Shown here one piece after another: positions 1-4,928 of a stretch of 6,653 nucleotides of DNA. The stretch is taken from NCBI GenBank assembly GCA_035476575.1, contig DATILL010000159.1, positions 1-6,653 on the forward strand. Direction: 5' to 3'. The notes under the pieces are model-generated. The model worked only from the letters and a program-made list of their open reading frames with translations. It was not told the DNA's origin and ran no database searches. This DNA is from DATILL01 sp035476575 (GTDB taxonomy: Bacteria > Actinomycetota > Actinomycetes > Mycobacteriales > JACQDL01). The position numbers and the translations under genes were made by a program. The first letter of the stretch is position 1; the number at the start of each line of letters is the position of its first letter.

Positions 1-119
1 GCCGGCTCGTCGATCACCACGAGGTGGGCGACGAGGGTCCGGGAACCCGCCCGCCGGCCGTCACGCGTCGCGCGACGGAAGTCGCTGCTCGACGTGAGCC
101 GGTGCGTCCGGGGTAGCAA
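1..119 (-). CDS. rnpA: Ribonuclease P protein component, N-terminal part (runs off window)
   Basis: Reading leftward from a TTG at 119-117 gives 39 codons, beginning MLPRTHRLTSSSDFRRATRD and continuing through RRAG and LVAHLVV before leaving the window at base 1. The opening LPxxHRL followed by DF and a basic stretch is typical of the RNase P protein start. Family knowledge: this small basic protein binds the catalytic RNase P RNA and helps trim 5' leaders from tRNA precursors. TTG is chosen because the homology begins exactly there and no ATG or GTG lies in frame between it and the rpmH stop. The ribosome-binding site is weak (GGCGGA about 10 nt upstream). The gene follows rpmH on the same strand after 22 nt, the classic rpmH-rnpA pair, so it is probably co-transcribed from the promoter near 463-491. 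About two thirds of the protein is missing only because the window ends. Confidence 0.88.
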   Translation of the reverse strand, partial: MLPRTHRLTSSSDFRRATRDGRRAGSRTLVAHLVVIDEP

Positions 120-141
120 GACCGCGCGGATCCGCCGCGGC

Positions 142-279
142 TCAGACGGCGAGCTTGGTGCGGCCCTTGCGGCGACGCGAGGCGAGGATGGACCGACCGG
201 CGCGCGTACGCATGCGCAGGCGGAAGCCATGCACCTTGTGACGGCGGCGGTTGTTCGGCTGGTAGGTGCGCTTGCTCAC
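142..279 (-). CDS. rpmH: 50S ribosomal protein L34
   Basis: This encodes a complete 45-residue protein starting VSKRTYQPNNRRRHKVHGFR and ending GRTKLAV. The S/TKRTYQPNxRRRxKxHGFRxRMxTxxGRxIL pattern is the near-invariant L34 signature, and length and strong positive charge fit the family. L34 is a late-assembling protein of the large ribosomal subunit. The GTG at 279-277 is chosen because the conserved sequence begins directly after it and GGAG lies about 10 nt upstream. An ATG at 333 would add 18 residues with no resemblance to L34, so I reject it. The gene is divergent from dnaA and leads into rnpA 22 nt downstream. Its predicted leader, about 175 nt long, contains two GC-rich hairpins (419-440 and 304-321), which could affect expression of both genes. 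Confidence 0.97.
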   Translation of the reverse strand: MSKRTYQPNNRRRHKVHGFRLRMRTRAGRSILASRRRKGRTKLAV

Positions 280-303
280 GGTCGGGACTCCATCACGAGA
301 GTG

Positions 304-321
304 GGGTGCCGTCAGGCACCC
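304..321. other. Hairpin just upstream of the rpmH start
   Basis: This is a perfect 7-bp inverted repeat, arms GGGTGCC (304-310) and GGCACCC (315-321), with a 4-nt loop (GTCA plus strand, TGAC in the rpmH transcript). Its minus-strand 3' edge is about 24 nt before the rpmH GTG, close to the ribosome-binding site but not covering it. No T-tract follows, so it is not a typical terminator. A role in L34 expression is possible but unproven. Confidence 0.45.
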
Positions 322-418
322 ACCATCAGGCATACATCAGACGGGCAAGCCCAGGCCCAGACACAAGGCCAGGCACTAAGACGCAGGAACACGGCGGTAC
401 GGAACACGGGAGACACGG

Positions 419-440
419 CCGGGCCGGTGACCCGGCCCGG
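419..440. other. GC-rich hairpin in predicted rpmH leader
   Basis: There is a perfect 9-bp inverted repeat with arms CCGGGCCGG (419-427) and CCGGCCCGG (432-440) and a 4-nt loop (TGAC on the plus strand). It lies just downstream of the predicted rpmH transcription start, so it would form near the 5' end of that leader. No T-run follows on either strand, so a canonical intrinsic terminator is unlikely. It could stabilise the mRNA or slow the polymerase. Confidence 0.45.
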
Positions 441-462
441 GACAAGAACGTCAGACCTACCA

Positions 463-491
463 ACGGTACGGAGCCTGCCCCAGCAGGTCAA
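463..491 (-). promoter_or_regulatory. Predicted sigma-70-type promoter for rpmH-rnpA
   Basis: On the minus strand TTGACC (491-486) is followed by a 17-nt spacer and TACCGT (468-463). This is a five-of-six match to the TTGACA -35 box and a TANNNT actinobacterial -10 box at ideal spacing. The predicted start of transcription is near 456, giving a leader of about 175 nt before rpmH. It is the best promoter-like pair I found in the divergent region. It is pattern evidence only. Confidence 0.5.
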
Positions 492-517
492 ACTCGGGCC
501 TGATCCGACGGCGGGGG

Positions 518-556
518 AGCCTGTGGACACACTATGCCGTTAGCCTGTGGACGCAC
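518..556 (+). promoter_or_regulatory. Repeated DnaA-box pair in the distal dnaA control region
   Basis: The 15-mer AGCCTGTGGACRCAC occurs at 518-532 (R=A) and 542-556 (R=G), 24 bp apart. Each contains a DnaA-box-like core read on the minus strand: TGTGGACAC (522-530, one mismatch to TGTGGACAA) and TGTGGACGC (546-554, two mismatches). Between them lies TATGCC (533-538), a possible -10 element for dnaA but without a convincing -35 box. DnaA boxes at the dnaA promoter mediate autoregulation in many bacteria, which is the likely role here. Confidence 0.5.
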
Positions 557-646
557 GCCGTTGTCGCATCCGTCACTCGGTGGTCAGCGTCGCGTCCAAC
601 CGGACCTCTCCCGCCCGGCACGTGGCCGGTCCCAGCGCCGCACGGG

Positions 647-711
647 TTGCCCAGCGATACAGGTTGCCCAGCTTGCCCAGCAGGCGTTGCCCAGCAGGCA
701 CGGTTGCCAGC
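647..711 (+). repeat. Cluster of five TTGCCCAGC-type repeats in the dnaA leader
   Basis: TTGCCCAGC occurs four times exactly (647-655, 664-672, 673-681, 687-695) and once with one C deleted (TTGCCAGC, 704-711). Start-to-start distances are 17, 9, 14 and 17 bp. A larger imperfect duplication is visible: GGTTGCCCAGCGATACAGG recurs near 702 as GGTTGCCAGCGATGCACAGG. The unit differs from the DnaA box TTGTCCACA at three of nine positions, so these could be low-affinity DnaA sites, sites for another regulator, or simple slippage products. Confidence 0.6.
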
Positions 712-722
712 GATGCACAGGT

Positions 723-743
723 TGTGGACAGCGGTGTGGAAAG
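723..743 (+). promoter_or_regulatory. Proximal DnaA-box pair upstream of dnaA
   Basis: TGTGGACAG (723-731, one mismatch to TGTGGACAA) and TGTGGAAAG (735-743, two mismatches) lie in the same orientation 12 bp apart, ending about 58 bp before the dnaA start. The surrounding 16-mer TGYGGACAGCGGTGTG (723-738) recurs in the dnaA-dnaN spacer at 2484-2499 with one difference, which supports real binding sites. The likely role is DnaA autoregulation. Confidence 0.5.
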
Positions 744-801
744 GTGTCTCCTCAACGGGCACCGCCAGATGCTGTGCCAGACCTCGGGGGAGGAGTGACG
801 G

Positions 802-2316
802 GTGTCCGACGATCCGGTTGACCTCGACGCGGTCTGGGAGCGTGCCATCGAGGGGCTGCCGGACAGCACGGTCAACCCGCAGCACCGTGCCTGGCTGCGG
901 CTGACCCGGCCGCTCGGCCTGGTCGAGGACACCGCGCTGCTCGCCGCGCCAAACGAGTTCGCCAAGGACGTGCTGGAGACCCGGCTGCGTCCGCTGATCA
1001 CCGCGGCCCTGTCGGCCGAGCTACGTCGGGAGATCCGGGTCGCGGTGACCGTCCGCCCGTTCACCGAGGACACCGACCGCCGGCGGCCGGACCCAGCCAC
1101 CGTCCACGGGGATGTCGATCCAGGTAGACCGGCCAGCCGGCCAGCCGGTGACGGACGGACCGCCGGCTTCGCCGCGGACGCCGCGGACCGGGCCGGCGAC
1201 ACCGTCATGGAGCGGAGCTGGACCGCGCCACCCGCCTCGACCAGGCCCAGCGGGGCTGCTGCCGGCAAGGGCTCCAGCGAGACCGCCCGGCTCAACCCGA
1301 AGTACCTCTTCGAGACCTTCGTGATCGGGTCGAGCAACCGGTTCGCACACGCCGCCGCGGTCGCCGTCGCCGAGGCGCCAGCCAAGGCCTACAACCCGCT
1401 GTTCATCTACGGCGAGTCGGGGCTGGGCAAGACGCACCTGCTGCACGCGATCGGGCACTATAGCTGGCGGCTGTTCCCGCATGTGCGGGTGCGCTACGTG
1501 AGCTCGGAGGAGTTCACCAACGACTTCATCAACTCGCTACGCGACGACAAGATGCAGGCGTTCCAGCGGCGGTACCGCGACCTGGACATCCTGCTGATCG
1601 ACGACATCCAGTTCCTGGAGCGGGCCGAGCGGACGCAGGAGGAGTTCTTCCACACCTTCAACACGCTGCACAACGCCAACAAGCAGATCGTGATCACCTC
1701 CGACCGCCCGCCGAAGCAGCTCATCACCCTGGAGGACCGGCTGCGCACCCGGTTCGAGTGGGGCCTGATCACCGACGTGCAGGCGCCGGACCTGGAGACC
1801 CGGATCGCGATCCTGCGCAAGAAGGCGGTGCAGGAGCGGCTGAACGCGCCACCGGAGGTGCTGGAGTTCATCGCCAGCAAGATCCAGTCGAACATCCGTG
1901 AGCTCGAGGGCGCGCTCATCCGGGTTACGGCGTTCGCCAGCCTGAACCGGCAGGGCGTCGACCTGGCGCTGGCCGAGATCGTGCTGAAGGACCTGATCCC
2001 GGAGTCCGAGGGGCCAGAGATCACCGCCAGCACCATCATGGCCACCTGCGCGGAGTACTTCAGCGTCAGCGTCGAGGACCTGTGCGGCACCTCCCGCAGC
2101 CGGGTGTTGGTGACCGCCCGGCAGATCGCGATGTACCTGTGCCGAGAGCTCACCGACCTGTCGCTGCCCAAGATCGGGCAGATGTTCGGCGGCCGGGACC
2201 ACACCACGGTGATGCACGCGGACCGCAAGATCCGTTCGCTGATGGCCGAACGCCGTTCGATCTTCAACCAGGTGACCGAGCTGACCAACCGGATCAAGCT
2301 GCGGGCACGGCAGTAG
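802..2316 (+). CDS. dnaA: Chromosomal replication initiator protein DnaA
   Basis: This encodes a 504-residue AAA+ initiator that binds DnaA boxes as an ATP-bound oligomer, melts oriC and recruits the helicase machinery. Domain I occupies roughly residues 1-88. A short Pro/Gly/Ala-rich linker (domain II) spans about 89-162. The AAA+ core follows, with Walker A GESGLGKT (204-211), Walker B LLIDDIQ (264-270), sensor 1 IVITSDRPP (296-304), box VII RLRTRF with R313 and R317 aligning to the E. coli R281/R285 pair, and sensor 2 SNIRELEG with R366. Domain IV ends the protein and carries the DNA-binding signature GGRDHTTVMHA (463-473). All key residues are present. Length is near the mycobacterial form and much shorter than Streptomyces DnaA, the difference being the linker. 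The GTG at 802 has GGAGG at 789-794 as ribosome-binding site, and the N-terminal VWERAI follows at once. DnaA-box-like sites upstream suggest autoregulation. Confidence 0.98.
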   Translation: MSDDPVDLDAVWERAIEGLPDSTVNPQHRAWLRLTRPLGLVEDTALLAAPNEFAKDVLETRLRPLITAALSAELRREIRVAVTVRPFTEDTDRRRPDPATVHGDVDPGRPASRPAGDGRTAGFAADAADRAGDTVMERSWTAPPASTRPSGAAAGKGSSETARLNPKYLFETFVIGSSNRFAHAAAVAVAEAPAKAYNPLFIYGESGLGKTHLLHAIGHYSWRLFPHVRVRYVSSEEFTNDFINSLRDDKMQAFQRRYRDLDILLIDDIQFLERAERTQEEFFHTFNTLHNANKQIVITSDRPPKQLITLEDRLRTRFEWGLITDVQAPDLETRIAILRKKAVQERLNAPPEVLEFIASKIQSNIRELEGALIRVTAFASLNRQGVDLALAEIVLKDLIPESEGPEITASTIMATCAEYFSVSVEDLCGTSRSRVLVTARQIAMYLCRELTDLSLPKIGQMFGGRDHTTVMHADRKIRSLMAERRSIFNQVTELTNRIKLRARQ

Positions 2317-2348
2317 TGGCAGTAGTGATGGCCACCAGGCCCAGCCCT

Positions 2349-2385
2349 GCCGGGCCCGGCTCTATGGCACAGCTCCGCCGGAGCC
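2349..2385 (+). terminator. GC-rich palindrome cluster after dnaA, possible terminator
   Basis: Just after the dnaA stop lie the perfect 12-bp palindrome GCCGGGCCCGGC (2349-2360) and a hairpin with arms GCTCC (2372-2376) and GGAGC (2380-2384) around a GCC loop. GGCTC (2358-2362) can pair alternatively with GAGCC (2381-2385). No T-run follows, so if this ends dnaA transcription it is of the T-poor kind common in actinobacteria. It could equally be an origin structural element. Confidence 0.35.
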
Positions 2386-2390
2386 AGGGC

Positions 2391-2420
2391 GCCGGACAGC
2401 CTCGCAGCCGGACAGCCTCG
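2391..2420 (+). repeat. Perfect 14-bp tandem repeat in oriC
   Basis: GCCGGACAGCCTCG is present at 2391-2404 and again at 2407-2420, identical over 14 bp with a 16-bp period and a CA spacer. It lies between the dnaA-end palindromes and the first DnaA-box-like site (2440). It does not match the DnaA box beyond a TGTCC core on the minus strand. Confidence 0.75.
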
Positions 2421-2462
2421 TGACCGGGTCTGCACGGGCTGTACACAACCTGGGGAGAAGTC

Positions 2463-2471
2463 TGTGGATAA
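2463..2471 (-). promoter_or_regulatory. Perfect DnaA box (minus orientation)
   Basis: TGTGGATAA is the exact reverse complement of the consensus TTATCCACA. It is flanked upstream by the degenerate site TGTACACAA (2440-2448) and downstream by TGCGGACAG (2484-2492), all spaced about two DNA turns apart (23 and 21 bp). Confidence 0.85.
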
Positions 2472-2607
2472 CAGTTGGTTCCCTGCGGACAGCGGTGTGT
2501 ATTCGACCGGGCAACCCTCGGTCGTCCACCTGTGGTACGCCCTACCCACCGCGTCAGCCACACCGTACCCACAGCCCCAGTACGGCGTTGACCTGCGTGG
2601 ATCGGAC

Positions 2608-2625
2608 TTATCCACAGAATCCACA
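2608..2625 (+). promoter_or_regulatory. Abutting DnaA boxes next to the AT-rich stretch
   Basis: The exact consensus TTATCCACA (2608-2616) is followed without a gap by GAATCCACA (2617-2625, two mismatches) in the same orientation. Thirteen bases later GTACTACAG begins the AT-rich stretch. Abutting boxes beside an unwinding region are the arrangement from which DnaA filaments spread onto single strands in B. subtilis. Confidence 0.8.
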
Positions 2626-2759
2626 ACCCTGAAGACGAGTACTACAGAGATGTCTCCATGAAGAAAAGACAGAGCAAGCGGGCACAGCAAGAGGGCAACG
2701 TGCACGGGTCTCCGGCAATCTGAGAGAGTCCGGCGGAGCAGGTAGGAGGCGGAGGCTCG

Positions 2760-3908
2760 ATGAAGTTCCGGGTGGAACGGGACGCGCTCGCGGACGCGGT
2801 GGCGTGGACGGCGCGGGCGCTGCCGCCGCGGCCGGCGGTCCCGGTGCTGGCGGGGCTGCTGCTGGAGGTTGACGGCAGCGCGCTCGGCGTGTCCGGGTTC
2901 GACTACGAGGTGTCCACCCAGGTCGGGTTGGAGGTGCACGCCAGCACTGCGGGCCGGGCGTTGGTCAGCGGCCGGCTGCTCGCTGACATCACCAAGGCAC
3001 TGCCGCCCCATCCGGTCGACGTGGCGGTCGACGGGCCAAAGCTCACCATCGCGTGCGGCGCGGCCCGGTTCACCCTGCCGACCATGCCGGTGGAGGACTA
3101 CCCGTCGCTGCCCGCGATGCCGACCACCGCCGGCAGCGTGGACAGCGAGGAGTTCGCCCACGCCGTGGCGCAGGTGGCCGTCGCCGCCGGGCGAGACGAC
3201 ACGCTGCCGATGCTTACCGGCGTCCGGCTGGAGATCGACGGCGACCGGATCATCCTCGCCGCCACCGACCGCTACCGGCTGGCCGCCCGCGAGCTGGCCT
3301 GGAAGCCGGAGCAGGACGGCATCTCGCAGGCAGTGCTGGTGCCAGCGAAGACCCTGGACGCGACCGCGAAGACGCTGACCGGCGGGCCGCGGGTCACCCT
3401 GGCGCTGTCCAGCGGCGGAGCCGGCGAGGGGATCATCGGGTTCTCCGGCGGGGCACCCCGCTCGGCCGGTACGGCGAGCCGGCGGACCACCACCCGGCTG
3501 CTCGACGCCGAGTTCCCGCGGTACCAGTCGCTGTGGCCGGCTGAGTTCGCCGCGACCGCCGAGCTCACGGTGGCGCCGTTGGTCGAGGCCGTCAAGCGGG
3601 TGGCGCTGGTGGCCGACCGCGGTACCCCCGTCCGGATGGAGTTCGGCGAGGACGGCGGGGTGACGCTGTCCGCGGGCGGAGACGACGAGGGGCTGGCCGA
3701 GGAGCAGCTCGAGGTGAGCATGGAGGGTGAGCCGATGACCGTCGGCTTCAACCCGAGCTTCCTGCTCGACGGGCTGGCCGCGCTGGACACCGAGGTGGTG
3801 ACGCTGTCCTTCACCACCTCGATCAAGCCCGCGGTCCTGACAGGCAAGGAGTCCCAGTCGGACTACCGGTACCTGATCATGCCGGTCCGGCTGCCGGGCG
3901 CCGTCTAA
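2760..3908 (+). CDS. dnaN: DNA polymerase III beta subunit (sliding clamp)
   Basis: This 382-residue protein forms the ring-shaped dimer that holds DNA polymerase III and many repair enzymes on DNA. The family fold is three similar domains, here roughly residues 1-122, 123-255 and 256-382. Visible landmarks are MKFRVERDALADAVAW at the start, LPMLTGVRLEI with ATDRYRLA (149-175), RRTTTRLLDAEFPRY (241-255), GFNPSFLLDGL (329-339) and the C-terminal YLIMPVRLPG (371-380), which belongs to the hydrophobic pocket region that binds partner clamp motifs. Length agrees with actinobacterial clamps. The ATG at 2760 is supported by AGGAGG (2744-2749) and GGAGG (2751-2755) and by the conserved N-terminus. 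One oddity is a Gly/Ser/Ala-rich loop near 229-240 before RRTTTRLL that looks longer than usual, probably a surface insertion. dnaN heads the dnaN-gnd-recF-dciA series. I found no convincing promoter for it in the oriC spacer. Confidence 0.98.
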   Translation: MKFRVERDALADAVAWTARALPPRPAVPVLAGLLLEVDGSALGVSGFDYEVSTQVGLEVHASTAGRALVSGRLLADITKALPPHPVDVAVDGPKLTIACGAARFTLPTMPVEDYPSLPAMPTTAGSVDSEEFAHAVAQVAVAAGRDDTLPMLTGVRLEIDGDRIILAATDRYRLAARELAWKPEQDGISQAVLVPAKTLDATAKTLTGGPRVTLALSSGGAGEGIIGFSGGAPRSAGTASRRTTTRLLDAEFPRYQSLWPAEFAATAELTVAPLVEAVKRVALVADRGTPVRMEFGEDGGVTLSAGGDDEGLAEEQLEVSMEGEPMTVGFNPSFLLDGLAALDTEVVTLSFTTSIKPAVLTGKESQSDYRYLIMPVRLPGAV

Positions 3909-3983
3909 CCCGTACGAACTGGGTAGGTCGGTGCAAGGATAGGGCTGACAGCCGTGGGAAACCGGCAGCCGAGAGGGGTCGCT

Positions 3984-4925
3984 GTGCAGATCGGGATCAT
4001 CGGCCTGGGCAGGATGGGTGCGAACATGGCCGAGCGGTTGCGCCGGGCCGGGCACCAGGTGGTCGGCTACGACCGTTCGGAGTCCGCACCGCGCGACGTG
4101 GACAGCCCGGAGTCGCTGGTGCGGAGCCTGGACCCGCCCCGGACGGTGTGGGTCATGGTCCCGGCCGGCGAGCCGACCCGGCAGGCCGTCCAGCAGCTCG
4201 GTGCGCTGCTGGACCACGGCGATGTGGTCATCGACGGCGGCAACTCGAAGTACACCGATGACCCGCTACACGCACAGATACTGGCGGAGTCCGGCGTCGG
4301 CTATCTCGACGTCGGCGTGTCCGGCGGTGTCTGGGGCCTGGAGAACGGCTACGCACTGATGGTCGGCGGCGACACCGAGCAGGTCGCCCGGCTGCGACCC
4401 ATCTTCGACGCCCTGAAGCCCCCGGGCGCCTACGGTTTCGTGCACGCGGGCCCGGTCGGTGCCGGGCACTTCACCAAGATGGTCCACAACGGCATCGAGT
4501 ACGGCATGATGCAGGCCTACGCCGAGGGCTACGAGCTGCTCGCCGCCAGCCCGATCGTGGCCAACGTCCCGGAGACGTTCACAAGCTGGCGCGAGGGCAC
4601 GGTGATCCGGTCCTGGTTGCTGGACCTGATGGTGCGTGCGCTGGAGGCCGATCCCAAGCTGGAGAAGGTGCGCGGCTGGGCGGAGGACTCCGGCGAGGGC
4701 CGGTGGACCGTTGAGGCGGCGATTGACAGCGCGGTGCCGCTGCCCGTGATCACGGCGGCGCTGTTCGCCCGGTTCGCCTCTCGGCAGGACGACTCGCCGG
4801 CTATGAAGATCGTCGCGGCGCTGCGCAACCAGTTCGGTGGACACGCCGTACTGCCGGAGACCGTGCCCGAGAGCGACTCGCACACGACGGGACCCGACGA
4901 GTCTCATCCCGCCGCCCACGGCTGA
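3984..4925 (+). CDS. gnd: 6-phosphogluconate dehydrogenase (decarboxylating), short form
   Basis: This 313-residue cytoplasmic enzyme belongs to the pentose phosphate pathway and oxidatively decarboxylates 6-phosphogluconate to ribulose 5-phosphate. A Rossmann motif GLGRMG opens the protein (residues 7-12). DGGNS (84-88) and GVSGGVWGLENG (111-122) line the substrate site. GHFTKMVHNGIEYG contains the catalytic lysine (K165) and glutamate (E172). RWTVEAAID and ARFASRQDDSP follow. The length is that of the roughly 300-residue form, not the 470-residue form. Strand 2 ends in GYD rather than an NR-type NADP motif, suggesting NAD use (inference). The GTG at 3984 is chosen over an ATG at 3954 because GAGAGGGG sits at 3971-3978 and homology starts there. 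The last 24 or so residues are a polar tail. The 75-bp gap after dnaN holds a small palindrome (3943-3953) but no clear promoter. recF begins 3 nt downstream. Confidence 0.95.
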   Translation: MQIGIIGLGRMGANMAERLRRAGHQVVGYDRSESAPRDVDSPESLVRSLDPPRTVWVMVPAGEPTRQAVQQLGALLDHGDVVIDGGNSKYTDDPLHAQILAESGVGYLDVGVSGGVWGLENGYALMVGGDTEQVARLRPIFDALKPPGAYGFVHAGPVGAGHFTKMVHNGIEYGMMQAYAEGYELLAASPIVANVPETFTSWREGTVIRSWLLDLMVRALEADPKLEKVRGWAEDSGEGRWTVEAAIDSAVPLPVITAALFARFASRQDDSPAMKIVAALRNQFGGHAVLPETVPESDSHTTGPDESHPAAHG

Positions 4926-4928
4926 GCC

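Larger units (their letters stand above)
2317..2759. other. oriC: Probable chromosomal replication origin oriC (dnaA-dnaN spacer)
   Basis: This 443-bp non-coding spacer sits where actinobacterial oriC is found. It contains two perfect DnaA boxes in opposite orientation, TGTGGATAA (2463-2471) and TTATCCACA (2608-2616). Degenerate sites with two mismatches lie at 2440-2448, 2484-2492, 2522-2530, 2554-2562, 2565-2573 and 2617-2625. Positions 2638-2677 are 60% A+T (24 of 40), exceptional in this GC-rich window, and are the best candidate for the DNA unwinding element. They lie directly after the 2608-2625 box pair. The dnaA-proximal third has GC-rich palindromes and a tandem repeat rather than boxes. 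The number of recognisable boxes is modest, nearer the mycobacterial than the Streptomyces arrangement. Replication firing here is inferred, not shown. Confidence 0.88.

Noticed and set aside
94..543. A 149-codon plus-strand frame across rpmH and the divergent region
   Set aside because: It is antisense to rpmH and the start of rnpA, lacks a clear ribosome-binding site, and its product is compositionally biased without domains.
573..1385. A 270-codon minus-strand frame across the dnaA leader and the 5' part of dnaA
   Set aside because: Most of it is antisense to the conserved dnaA N-terminus, and the Ser/Arg/Ala-rich product resembles no family I know.
2588..2616. TTGACC at 2588 as a -35 box for a dnaN promoter
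   Set aside because: No TANNNT -10 box lies 16-19 bp downstream. The sequence at that distance is the DnaA box itself.
2658..2723. A 21-codon frame in oriC starting MKKRQSKRAQQEG
   Set aside because: No good ribosome-binding site precedes the ATG, and the A-rich codons are explained by the AT-rich unwinding stretch. I see no evidence of translation.
3954..3983. Upstream ATG start for gnd, adding ten residues
   Set aside because: The extra residues lie before the conserved start of the Rossmann fold, and the good ribosome-binding site is positioned for the GTG at 3984.
1494..4217. A 907-codon open frame on the minus strand crossing dnaA, oriC, dnaN and gnd
   Set aside because: It lies antisense to three well-supported genes and its product is a low-complexity Arg/Gly/Pro-rich string with no recognisable domain. 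Long antisense frames like this arise from GC-rich third codon positions.
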